Shown: piece after piece, positions 11,469 to 19,291 of the stretch
Layout of the letters: every line of letters starts with the position of its first letter
Numbering within the stretch: the first letter of the stretch is position 1
Origin: Prorocentrum cordatum
Taxonomy: Eukaryota > Sar > Dinophyceae > Prorocentrales > Prorocentraceae
Assembly: GCA_963575745.1 (NCBI GenBank)
Contig: CAUYUJ010019882.1
Location: 1-27,500 of the forward strand
Direction of reading: 5' to 3'
Length of the DNA stretch: 27,500 nucleotides
Notes under the pieces: generated by a model
Told to the model about the DNA's origin: nothing
Databases searched by the model: none
The model's input: only the letters and a program-made list of their open reading frames with translations
Program-made: the position numbers and the translations under genes

Positions 11469-11930
11469 CCTCCTCCTCCTCCTCCCCCTCCTCCCCCTCC
11501 TCATGCTCCTCCTCCTCCTCCTCCTCCTCCTCCTCCTCCTCCTCCTCCTCCTCCTCCCCTCCTCCTCCTCCTCCTCCTCCTCCTCCTCCTCCTCCTCCTC
11601 CTCCTCCTCCTCCCTCCTCCTCCTCCTCCTCTTCCTTCCTCCCCCTCCCCTCCTCCTCCCCTCCTCCTCCTCCTCCTCCTCCTCCGCCTCCTCCTCCTCC
11701 TCCTCTGCCGATCGGCCACGCGCAGAGGGAGGGGCAGGGGGAGGGCGGCAGGCTTCCTAGAAGGAGGCTGCTCCTCAGAAGGCGCTGGCCCTACAGCTAC
11801 AGACAGGGCACGCTCCTCCCAAGACGCGAAAAATGCATCTAAGACGCCCTCCCCCCCTCCCCCTGCCCCCTTCCTGCGCGTGGCCGGTCGGCGGAAGAGG
11901 GCGAGGAGGAGGGGGGAGGAGGAGGAGGAA

Positions 11931-11963
<33 letters not shown>

Positions 11964-12066
11964 GGAGAGGAGGAGGAGGAGGAGGAGGAGGAGGAGGAGG
12001 AGGAGGAGGAGGAGGAGGAGAGGAGGAGGAGGAGGAGAGGAGGAGGAGGAGGAGGAGGAGGAGGAG
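11469..12066. repeat. ~600-bp imperfect palindrome: (CCT)n arm, unique arm, loop, unique arm, (GGA)n arm
   Basis: The left side is a (CCT)n tract, 11469-11705, followed by 11708-11748. The right side is about 11845-11891 followed by a (GGA)n tract to 12066. The unique inner arms pair: 11708-11725 and 11874-11891 are reverse complements except one base (core CGGCCACGCGCAG), and pairing continues imperfectly through AGGGGCAGGGGGAGGG. About 100 nt form the loop. The right end coincides with the LINE 3' boundary. Poly-Pro, poly-Ser and poly-Leu frames here are repeat translations. Confidence 0.88.
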
Positions 12067-12098
12067 ACGAGCGCAGGGGGGGCCGCGTGTCCTCCCAC

Positions 12099-13580
12099 CT
12101 ACGGCGGCGGGGGCAGGGACGAGGGCGGCGGGGCGCCAGGTGCGTCCTCCGCGCCCAGCGTCGGGTTGAAGATAGTGCCCAGCGCAGCCGAATTTATATC
12201 GGGCGGGGGGCTAAATGCAACGGCAGAGGATGAGCTGGAAGCCGTGGACAAGAAAAGATCAGAATTCGAGCAGCTAGGCAGCTGGACAGGGACGGTGAAC
12301 GTCGCAACGAGAGGAGAGTGAGAAGGCGAGGGGCAAGCAACAGCAGCGGCAGATAACGCGAGCGAAGGACCAGGAGGGGGAGCCAAATCAGAAAACGACA
12401 GCGAGCGCCGATGCCGAGGAGAGCACGTTTCGGCCTGTCGTGCGCATGGCCACGAGGTGTAAGGGGCCAGAGGGATCACGCGTGGGGCCTCAGGAGTGCT
12501 GGCGGGGCTCAGGTTCGCAAGACAATCGCGTGGATCGTCGCGGACGAGATTTATGGCGCAGGCTTGCATCTGATAATAGACTGGACTTGGGCACGCAGCG
12601 GGAGCAGCACTCGACGTGGGCGGTGCAATTGGGACCGCAGCCGCCCTCTTGGCCGAAGGAGGTCGCACCAGCGAGCAAGACGATGCATTCCCAGGGGTCG
12701 TCGACCAGATCCAGCCGCGAGACGAACATCTGACAGCACGAGACGTAATAGATCCCAAAGTGTCATCCTCACAAATTGTGATAGCCTGGATGGAACTCGC
12801 AGGCCGAGACTCGCTCCCCAAAGCAGGGGCGCCCTCGCAACTTACTCCATGAGCCTGAGGCGACGGGCTCGAGGAGCACCCGTCGTCAAGACTTTGCGTT
12901 CTGAGCCGAGTGGGTGGACGGGACCCCACTTCGCAACAACCTCCCAGAGCCTGGCCAGACGGGCTCGAGGAGCACCCTCTGACAGGACTTTGCGTTCTGA
13001 CATCGCAGGAGGTAGGCCGCACCCAGTCGCAGTCATACAGGTCATGCAGAGGGCCAACTCGTTCAGGGGTGGCCACAGCCGTCGATGGGGTACCAGGCGT
13101 CGCCAGTGGGGTACGCGGGCAGAGGTCGAATGACACAAGGTCGCCCTCGTCAGAGTCCACATCCTGCGGCTCGGGGATCAGCATCGGCGTCAGACCAGGG
13201 TCGCCAGCCTGGTTCGCGCCACCTTCGTCAGCACCAGATGGCGTGGAGGAAGACGCCGAAGACGCCGAAGAGGAGGAGGACGGGCACCGTCTCCGTCGCG
13301 TCATGGAACGGATGTTCCATTGCGGTGGAGAGTCGTCGGGCAAGATAGCAGTGGTGGCCATCCGCATGCTCCTCACTCCCGCCAGCGCGGCACTAAGGGC
13401 TTCCTGCTCGGAGATCGGCCAGTCGGGGATCAGACGGGCCGCATTGTACATGCTCACCGCGGCAGCGATGAAGCCGAAGGCGGCGGTCGAGGGCGCCACA
13501 AGGCCCCACCTCTCGGCCAGCTCCAGGGGAAAACCATGCCCGAGGGCACGACGTAGCGCAGCATGGATCCGCACACACCG
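12099..13580 (-). pseudogene. In-frame continuation of ORF2 beyond the TGA (C-terminal tail)
   Basis: This is the same reading frame as ORF2, directly after the TGA, open for 493 codons to a TAG at 12101-12099. Its first codons give RC, which completes a CX3C-X8-HX3C zinc knuckle whose first three ligands lie before the stop. Next comes a probably folded helical stretch to about 13300 (AERWGLVAP, AAAVSMYNAARL, ISEQEALSAAL) of the kind that follows the knuckle in dinoflagellate LINEs. The rest is Ser/Pro/Ala-rich low complexity with a 96-bp internal repeat, and may be 3' UTR that happens to be open. There is no ATG at the head, so separate translation is unlikely. I read it as the C-terminus of ORF2 lost by a TGG-to-TGA change. 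Confidence 0.7.
12851..13001 (-). repeat. 96-bp direct repeat inside the LINE 3' part
   Basis: Two ~55-bp blocks, 12851-12905 and 12947-13001, are near-identical and exactly 96 bp apart (32 codons). Both contain GACGGGCTCGAGGAGCACC and ACTTTGCGTTCTGA. In the ORF2 frame they encode RTQS..GCSSSPS twice. The offset keeps the frame, but a role is unknown. Confidence 0.85.
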
Positions 13581-16500
13581 TCAGTAGTGGAGAAGCGAAT
13601 CGACACAATTGCGGCATCCAAAGGCGCAGCCGCGCCTGCCTGCGGGGTGAAGAATGCGAGAGGAAGTAAGCCAGCCATCACACCACGTCCTCAGAGTGGC
13701 CCATACCCAGGAGCAGGGACACAGGTTGAGCGTGGTGAAGATGAGCTGCCAATCGATCTGGTCGAGGAGCGTCCCATGGCGTCGGAAGAAGAACTTCTGA
13801 AGCCGTGCCCGTAGGAAGTCGCGCAACGGAGCAGCGCGGGCCGCACGGTCACGAAGGGCTCGATGGACAGCGCGTTGAGGCCGAGGGCGGACACCGGGTG
13901 GGCCATCAGCAGCGCCGGCGAGAGCTTCACGGGCATGGGGAAGGAGCGAGGCCCAAGGGCCCGCGGGGGCGGGGCCCGCCAAGGCCTGTGCGAGGTTCTC
14001 CACGATAGCAGGGGTCCGCCAGAAGCCAGGATAGAGCGCGCCAGAGCCGATCATGCACAGCGTCCTGGAGTCCGCGAGCGCCGCCGCGTGGGCCCGTAAG
14101 CCATTCAGCAGCATCTGGTGCTCAGGGAAGGTGTGGGCGGCCGCCCTCAGCAGGGGCGCCAAGTTGAGGTGGGCCCAGCTCAGAACACGCGGGCCATGCC
14201 AGAGATCCATCTGCACCCAGGCACTCAGTGGGAAGGTGCCCAGTGCCACACGATAGACTTGTGCAAGGACGCCCAGCTCGCAGGTGAGGACAGCTCGCGG
14301 CATCCAGAAGAACTGGCTGACATATGAGAGTGTGCTGACAATGCGGGTATTGTAGATGATGGATGAGAGGCTGGCAGGGGTAACGCCTCGCCCGACTGCT
14401 CGAGCCCGCAGCCGCGCCATCGCGAGAGGGTCAACCCAGGGTCTCATAGGGTCTACGGAGGGCCCACGCCAGATCCCAAGGTAAAGGAGCTCCGAGACGA
14501 TCTTCATGGCGGACCAGCGGGGCACAGCACGAGAGAGCCTCCCAAGAGCTTGCAGGGCGAGGGCGGGACTGAATGGGGCCGAAAGGGGAACAATCTGGCA
14601 CTTCTGAATCTTCAGAACAAGGTTCGCGACCAACTCCGCCTCCCTCATCACGAGGGCGACCCAGGCCAAGCCCTCTATGCTCACCAGCGCGCCACCGATG
14701 TCGTCAGCGCACGCACGCACGAGCCCGCGGCCAGTCTCTTCAGTCACGCTCACAAGGTGGTACAAAGACGGAGACGACGCAATAGCATAGAGTGAGCCCG
14801 ATAGAGCGCAGCCCTGGATGATCCCGCTGCGGACCCAGTACAGGTGAACACGGAGCCCCATGGAGATCGCAACCCCCTCGATGGCCTCATACAGGAACCC
14901 CGCGAACATCAGGATGGCCTCAGGAAGACGAAGAGCCCCAAGTATAAACAGCACGAACCCCTGATTCAAGGAGGGGAAAGCCTGGCCGTAGCCCAGACAG
15001 TAGAGGATGGGCAGGTCCCGAGAGCCGCGGGGCGTACACGAGAGCTGGCGACTAGACACGTCCAACTCCAGCACGTTCAGGCCGAAGTTCCTCCCAGGAA
15101 CAAAGCCCCTCTGGCAGGGCGGGGCAACGTGATCGAGGATGGGGCGGAGGGCGGCGTTCATGGTGGCCGTGAGGGCCTTAACGTCACAGTTGCGGAGACA
15201 GAGCACCCTCACTTTGTCGGCCCCTCTCGCGACTTGGCCAGCTTGGGCCTCATCCTCAGAAGCTTTCTTGGGCAGAAAGACTTGGAGGGCAACACTCGCG
15301 AAGTCGAACAACGCTTGACCTCGCATCACCCACTCGAGACAGTCCCAGAGGATGGTAACGCCGAAGGGGATGGAGCGCCATGCCGCGTAGGAGAGCCCGT
15401 CGCACCCAGTAGCGGAGTCGGCGGCCCGCGCAAGCACAGCCCGAAGGAGGCGTGGCGTGGGAGGGGGGAGAACCACCCCGTCGACGGCAGGTAGGTACTT
15501 GGCAGCATGCTCGACAGCCCTGTCGCGGTCCCAAGGCTTCCTGGAGAAAACGGGCCCCCAGTAGCTCTTCTGCAGGTCCACGCGCTCGGCAGGGTCACAT
15601 GCGGAACGTCCATTCTCATCGGTAACTGCCGTCAGGCATACACGTCGATTAAGCGGGGGCCAGAGAGGAGAGCGCCTCTCCAGGGACCGCAGCTGAAGTC
15701 GAGTGGCACGCATATCCTGAGAGGAGTCGTTCTTTCTCCGCAATTCAGCTCGCGCGCATTCAGCCGCCTCCCACTGGAGACGGTCGGACCAGGCATGGAA
15801 AGATTCAGGATGCAATAGCTCGACCGCGGGCCCCTGGACACGAATGAAATCGGAGGCGACGGGGCGGGATTCCAAAACATTCCAAGCCAGCTTCACGTCT
15901 TGACGCCACGCCACTCTGGCCATCGAACGGGCAAGCTGTAGCAGGGTGGATGGGTGGTGGGGGCGCCGTCGAAAGTCATTGTCACGTGCTTCACGCGCAG
16001 CTTCTTCCATGAGATACTTGAAGTGTTCAAGTTGGAACGGGGGTGACATACTACCCCAATCGGCGCAATCAACCATAGCCCGGATGCGGTTCAAGTAACA
16101 CGGATCATGGAAGAGGTGTTGGCAAGAGGGCGTTCGGCAGGGGGGGCGAGCAGCACGAGGGGTGATGGCAACCGCGACCGCAGTGTGATCAGAGACGATG
16201 GCGTCGGAGACAGCAGCCGCGGAATCGACGGTGGCGGCCTGCAGGTGATGCTGGCAGACCATCCACCCAGGGAGAGAGAGGAAGAGGCGGTCAATCGCGG
16301 CCTCCGAGTTAGACTTTTTCTCATAGTGCGACCCCAAATCGCACTCCACCTCGACGAGCTGCGAGAGAGCCCGTCGCCAGACCTGGGCCTGCCCATGCTG
16401 TTGACGCGCAGCACGCCGAACCGCGGCCTGAGGCAAGTGAAGGACCACAGCCTCCTCAGAAGAAAAATCGAAGTCGCCCGCGACCAGCGCGAGCCGCTGG

Positions 16501-16949
16501 GCAGGCGCACTGAGCGCGGCAGCGCGGGCCTCGAGGATGATCTCGACGATCTCTCTGACCTGCCTCCGCTTCAGATCATGGTTGTGAACGTTAAAGATGT
16601 CCATGCATATCGGGCCGCACTCGATGGTGACCCGCAACGCACGCCCAGGCACAAGAGCCACCGCATGGCTTCGTACGGGCTCTCCAGCTGCCTGACAAAA
16701 CTGGGGAAGGACAGCCGCGCCACCGCGGATACGGTCCGCACTCGAGTCACCACAGAACGACGAGTGCACTGTCAGCGACTCTCCCAAGGGGCCGAGGAAT
16801 TCACGGAGTTGAAGCGCATCTGGCCTGACTTCCTGCAGGCGCACAATGGAACGCGCAGGCTGAAGACGAAGTAGGTAGTTGAGCTTGCGAGCACCATTCT
16901 TGCCAGCGTGTTGGAGTAACGCACGAGCATTCCACATGACAACCCTCAT
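13581..16949 (-). CDS. LINE ORF2: APE-type endonuclease plus reverse transcriptase, cut by TGA (1122 aa)
   Basis: This enzyme would nick target DNA and reverse-transcribe the element RNA. Endonuclease, about residues 1-262: WNARAL with N7, LQEV with E40, FNVHNH near 119-124, GDFDF with D159, IDRLF near D220, and the SDH dyad at 253-255. The usual GDFN Asn is Asp161 here (codon GAT). RT: LPKK at 559-562, RVLCLRN at 581-587, QRGFVPGR at 613-620, motif A LGYGQAFPSL at 652-661, motif B IIQGCALSG at 710-718, motif C CADD at 747-750 (both Asp kept), motif D with KC at 783-784, and motif E LLYLGIW at 821-827. Gly653 (GGC) stands where motif A normally has its catalytic Asp. Residues 1108-1122 begin a CCHC-type knuckle that is cut by TGA at 13583-13581. 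The ATG at 16949 is chosen because it opens the endonuclease domain; the frame is also open upstream to 18332, but there it only shadows ORF1. This copy is probably not active. Confidence 0.92.
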   Translation of the reverse strand: MRVVMWNARALLQHAGKNGARKLNYLLRLQPARSIVRLQEVRPDALQLREFLGPLGESLTVHSSFCGDSSADRIRGGAAVLPQFCQAAGEPVRSHAVALVPGRALRVTIECGPICMDIFNVHNHDLKRRQVREIVEIILEARAAALSAPAQRLALVAGDFDFSSEEAVVLHLPQAAVRRAARQQHGQAQVWRRALSQLVEVECDLGSHYEKKSNSEAAIDRLFLSLPGWMVCQHHLQAATVDSAAAVSDAIVSDHTAVAVAITPRAARPPCRTPSCQHLFHDPCYLNRIRAMVDCADWGSMSPPFQLEHFKYLMEEAAREARDNDFRRRPHHPSTLLQLARSMARVAWRQDVKLAWNVLESRPVASDFIRVQGPAVELLHPESFHAWSDRLQWEAAECARAELRRKNDSSQDMRATRLQLRSLERRSPLWPPLNRRVCLTAVTDENGRSACDPAERVDLQKSYWGPVFSRKPWDRDRAVEHAAKYLPAVDGVVLPPPTPRLLRAVLARAADSATGCDGLSYAAWRSIPFGVTILWDCLEWVMRGQALFDFASVALQVFLPKKASEDEAQAGQVARGADKVRVLCLRNCDVKALTATMNAALRPILDHVAPPCQRGFVPGRNFGLNVLELDVSSRQLSCTPRGSRDLPILYCLGYGQAFPSLNQGFVLFILGALRLPEAILMFAGFLYEAIEGVAISMGLRVHLYWVRSGIIQGCALSGSLYAIASSPSLYHLVSVTEETGRGLVRACADDIGGALVSIEGLAWVALVMREAELVANLVLKIQKCQIVPLSAPFSPALALQALGRLSRAVPRWSAMKIVSELLYLGIWRGPSVDPMRPWVDPLAMARLRARAVGRGVTPASLSSIIYNTRIVSTLSYVSQFFWMPRAVLTCELGVLAQVYRVALGTFPLSAWVQMDLWHGPRVLSWAHLNLAPLLRAAAHTFPEHQMLLNGLRAHAAALADSRTLCMIGSGALYPGFWRTPAIVENLAQALAGPAPAGPWASLLPHAREALAGAADGPPGVRPRPQRAVHRALRDRAARAAPLRDFLRARLQKFFFRRHGTLLDQIDWQLIFTTLNLCPCSWVWATLRTWCDGWLTSSRILHPAGRRGCAFGCRNCVDSLLHY

Positions 16950-17004
16950 GGAGCTCACCTGAGAGGCATGCGAAGGTGAGGTACATTTGAACAACTTCCA
17001 CACG

Positions 17005-18405
17005 TCAAAGACACCACTGCGGCTCCGCTTCGGGCTCGATGAGGGGGGCGAGCAGCGACATGAGCTCGGCTTTGACGAGGTCGTGCTTGGCGAGCTGCTG
17101 GTTGTCCCAGTAAAACTCGGCAGGCTTGTTGCCAGGGTAGACCTCCACGCGCATGGCACGATCCCAGCCAATGGATAGTGTGGCACGCTCCCTGTCTGTG
17201 AACAATCGGAGGTTCGGGTGTCGCTCGGCAATGAGAGCACGCGCCCTCCGCAGCAAAATTTCGCAGCGGATCTGGCGTGGCGACTTGTCGGGGCCCAGGT
17301 GGATGCAGCAGCGCGGGCTGCCAGAGACATCAACAGTGAACACCTCCCAGGTGCCCTCGGAGCGCAGGGGGCCAAGGACCTTGGCCGCCATCCTGGACGC
17401 GACGGCGACGAGGCCCTCGAAGCGGATGTGAAACTTCTTGGTCGGCACGGCGCCGACGGGGACCACGTCATAGAGGTCGTCGGCAAGGCCGAGAGAGGAG
17501 ATCCATGGGCGAAGTTCAGCCTCAGCACAGGCAGTGGTAGTAGGGCGCTGGGCCATGGCGACCACCAGCGATGCATCCACCTCCCTGTCGAAACCCTTCG
17601 GCTGAGTGAGGGGCGCGCGAGGGCGCTGTTCGGCCAAGTGGAGCTCCTTCTTGAGCGTCTCCATCTGGGCGAGGACGTCCTGCATCTGAGATTCGACTTT
17701 GGCCACGCGTCCGTCAGTCTCATTGATCTGGGCCTGCTGGGCATCGAGCTGTGACTGGAGGCGGCGGGTGGTGGTGTCGAGCTGAGGACGGACAATCGAG
17801 AGGATCTTCTGGTCGAGGTCGGCGGGAGGATGGGCCAGTTGGGCGCGAAGCTGGTCCAGCAGCTCGAGGGCCGGCCTATTCTGAACTTCAATATTCTGCT
17901 TGATGGTGTCAGTGAGGGACTTACTGATGTCGATGGCGAGTTCTTCACGCATTCTGCCCAGCATGTCGGCGCAGCCCTGCTTGATGTCGTCCTCCGAGGC
18001 GTCATCGTCGTCGTCGAGGCGCGGAGGCATGTCGTCGTCCACGGCTGCAGCAAGGTGAGCACCATGAGGAGGAAGAGCGCGACGCTTGTGAGCAGCGCAG
18101 CTGGCCGTGCGGGCGGGGGCGGAGCCCTTGCCCTTGCCCGCCTTGCACTCCTGGGACGGGAAGGTCGGCGCACTCTCCAACAGCTCAACCTGGGAGGCGG
18201 ATAGCTCAGCAGCGGCGACGCCATCAGCCATCGGCGGTAGCTTGGACGAGAAAGGGAAAGAGTAGGCGGGGGCCCAACTCCCGCAGTGAAGGCCGAGAAA
18301 GAGTGCCAGGGACAGGAGAGCAGGGATTGCACGTGGCCTCAAAGCGGAACCTCCCTCGCGCTCTGAGGACGCCCCGAAAGACTCGCGGTCGTCGGGACGG
18401 TTCAT
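17005..18405 (-). CDS. LINE ORF1: coiled-coil, RRM-like RNA-binding protein (466 aa)
   Basis: This is probably the nucleic-acid-binding ORF1 protein of the LINE, which in related elements trimerises through a coiled coil and coats the element RNA. Seen: an Asp-rich stretch at about 123-140; a heptad-like coiled coil at about 195-260 (repeated Leu/Ile/Val with Gln and Glu); an RRM-like region from about 310 with an RNP2-like FHIRFEG at 325-331; and a basic C-terminal part at about 380-425 (LLRRARALIAERHP) like the L1 ORF1p C-terminal domain. The chosen ATG lies 3 nt after the spliced leader, giving a 25-nt 5' UTR. A second in-frame Met at residue 59 (18231) is possible. With the first start, residues 26-50 form a hydrophobic stretch resembling a signal peptide, which is odd for an RNP protein and favours Met59 or a non-targeting role. 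It ends in TGA, 54 nt before the ORF2 ATG. The domain assignment is by pattern only. Confidence 0.85.
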   Translation of the reverse strand: MNRPDDRESFGASSEREGGSALRPRAIPALLSLALFLGLHCGSWAPAYSFPFSSKLPPMADGVAAAELSASQVELLESAPTFPSQECKAGKGKGSAPARTASCAAHKRRALPPHGAHLAAAVDDDMPPRLDDDDDASEDDIKQGCADMLGRMREELAIDISKSLTDTIKQNIEVQNRPALELLDQLRAQLAHPPADLDQKILSIVRPQLDTTTRRLQSQLDAQQAQINETDGRVAKVESQMQDVLAQMETLKKELHLAEQRPRAPLTQPKGFDREVDASLVVAMAQRPTTTACAEAELRPWISSLGLADDLYDVVPVGAVPTKKFHIRFEGLVAVASRMAAKVLGPLRSEGTWEVFTVDVSGSPRCCIHLGPDKSPRQIRCEILLRRARALIAERHPNLRLFTDRERATLSIGWDRAMRVEVYPGNKPAEFYWDNQQLAKHDLVKAELMSLLAPLIEPEAEPQWCL

Positions 18406-18408
18406 AGC

Positions 18409-18430
18409 CTTGAGCCAAAATGGCTACGGA
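18409..18430 (-). promoter_or_regulatory. Dinoflagellate spliced leader (DinoSL), exact genomic copy
   Basis: On the minus strand these 22 bases match the DinoSL consensus at every position, with T at the variable first base: CCGTAGCCATTTTGG followed at once by CTCAAG. In dinoflagellates this leader is added to the 5' end of nuclear mRNAs by trans-splicing and is not normally encoded at the gene. Here it is joined directly to GCT and the ATG of ORF1, and on its other side to (TCC)n. I infer that it marks the 5' end of a trans-spliced LINE mRNA that was reverse-transcribed and inserted. Confidence 0.95.
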
Positions 18431-18471
18431 GGAGGAGGAGGAGGAGGGGAGGAGGGGGAGGAGGAGGACCA
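18428..18471. repeat. (GGA)n microsatellite abutting the LINE 5' end
   Basis: Interrupted GGA units start at the outermost bases of the spliced leader and run to about 18471. They have the same strand orientation as the (GGA)n at 11900-12066 on the other side of the LINE, as expected for one array split by the insertion. Confidence 0.85.
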
Positions 18472-18880
18472 GTGCACACCCAAGAGTCACCAACGATGTT
18501 GGAATAAACCCTCCCCCCAAGCTCCCTCTTCGCAGGCCTCTACAACGGTTCGTCTCCACAGAAGGACCTGCCTCGCTGGAAAACAATCGTTTGAAGACCC
18601 TGAAGCATGCCAGAACATTATTCTCGGTATTCCAACACCACGGATGAACCTGACTGTTGCGTCTTGACGATCCTGAATCGTGCCAGAAAGCCATCCCCTG
18701 GGACCTCAACTCCGCAAATCATCCTAACTGTTGCGCCCTCCAAGTCGTGAGTCCTCCCAAAGCACGTCGATCATGGGAATCCGTGACACTCTTGCAGTTT
18801 TCCCCAATCAGTGCTTGCACTGAAGGGGTCCTCGCGGATGTTGAAAGATTTGGCGAAAATGCCCCGCCGATTTTGGTCGC
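18472..18880. other. Unassigned; two ~70-bp related segments
   Basis: Segments starting near 18596 (GACCCTGAAGCATGCCAGAA) and 18669 (GATCCTGAATCGTGCCAGAA) are related, and both run on to CTGTTGCG. They form a diverged direct repeat of about 73 bp. Nothing else is recognised. Confidence 0.55.
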
Positions 18881-18884
18881 ACGC

Positions 18885-18970
18885 TGGGTTCCCGGGTTTT
18901 CGGGTTCCCGGTTCCGGGTTCCCGGGTTCCGGGCCGATTTCGGAGGGCGGCGAGGTTCCCGGGTTCCTTG
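18885..18970. repeat. GGGTTCCCGG short tandem repeat
   Basis: Copies of GGGTTCCCGG and GGTTCCGG are arranged head to tail at about 18885-18935, with another at 18952-18968. Each unit is nearly self-complementary. Confidence 0.85.
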
Positions 18971-18974
18971 TCGA

Positions 18975-19240
18975 TCTTCTTATCGATCGGTCTCACCATC
19001 GATCTCATTACCGACTTCTCGATCGCTCTCACCATCGATCTCACCATCGATCTCACTATCAATCTCACAAGCGATCTCATTAGAGATCGCATGAACGATC
19101 TCGCGATCGATCTCACGATCGATCTCATTGAATTGATTTCACTCTCGGTCTCACGATCGACCTTACAATGGTCCTCACTATCGATTACACTATCGATCTC
19201 ATTATCGATATCACAATCGATCTCAAGATCCACACTATCA
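18975..19240. repeat. 12-bp minisatellite, ATCGATCTCACC type
   Basis: Roughly twenty diverged copies of a 12-bp unit (CGATCTCACCAT and variants with ATTA, ACTA, ACGA) fill the interval. Because 12 is a multiple of three, both strands give open frames of 4-residue repeats (TIDL on plus, RSMV on minus). Translation is not supported. Confidence 0.9.
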
Positions 19241-19291
19241 ATTTTCCAATCATCCACTGATTCGGTTTTCTCCAGTGAAAGTGCATCGAAA

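Larger units (their letters stand above)
12066..18430 (-). mobile_element. LINE (non-LTR retrotransposon) with a spliced-leader 5' end
   Basis: This is a two-ORF non-LTR retrotransposon read on the minus strand. Seen in the sequence: a DinoSL at the 5' end, ORF1 with coiled coil and RRM-like region, ORF2 with an APE-type endonuclease and a reverse transcriptase, then an in-frame continuation to a TAG at 12099-12101. No LTR, integrase or RNase H is seen. The 5' boundary is placed at 18430, the first base of the leader, because simple (GGA)n on the plus strand begins there. The 3' boundary is placed near 12066, where plus-strand (GGA)n begins again about 33 nt beyond the TAG. Such elements move by nicking target DNA and copying their RNA at the nick (target-primed reverse transcription). 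A target-site duplication cannot be recognised because both flanks are microsatellite. The copy is structurally full length but carries damaging changes in ORF2. The clade (L1-like or other APE type) cannot be fixed by eye. Confidence 0.9.

Noticed and set aside
13581-13583. TGA read as Trp through genetic-code reassignment
   Set aside because: ORF1 of the same element ends in TGA right before the spacer to ORF2, so TGA appears to act as a stop.
12411-13587. Plus-strand open frames opposite the LINE
   Set aside because: Shadows of the minus-strand element; no domains.
16950-18332. The first 461 residues of the 1583-aa minus-strand frame as the N-terminus of ORF2
   Set aside because: They overlap ORF1 in another frame and are Ser/Arg/Pro-rich without a domain; the endonuclease starts at the ATG at 16949.
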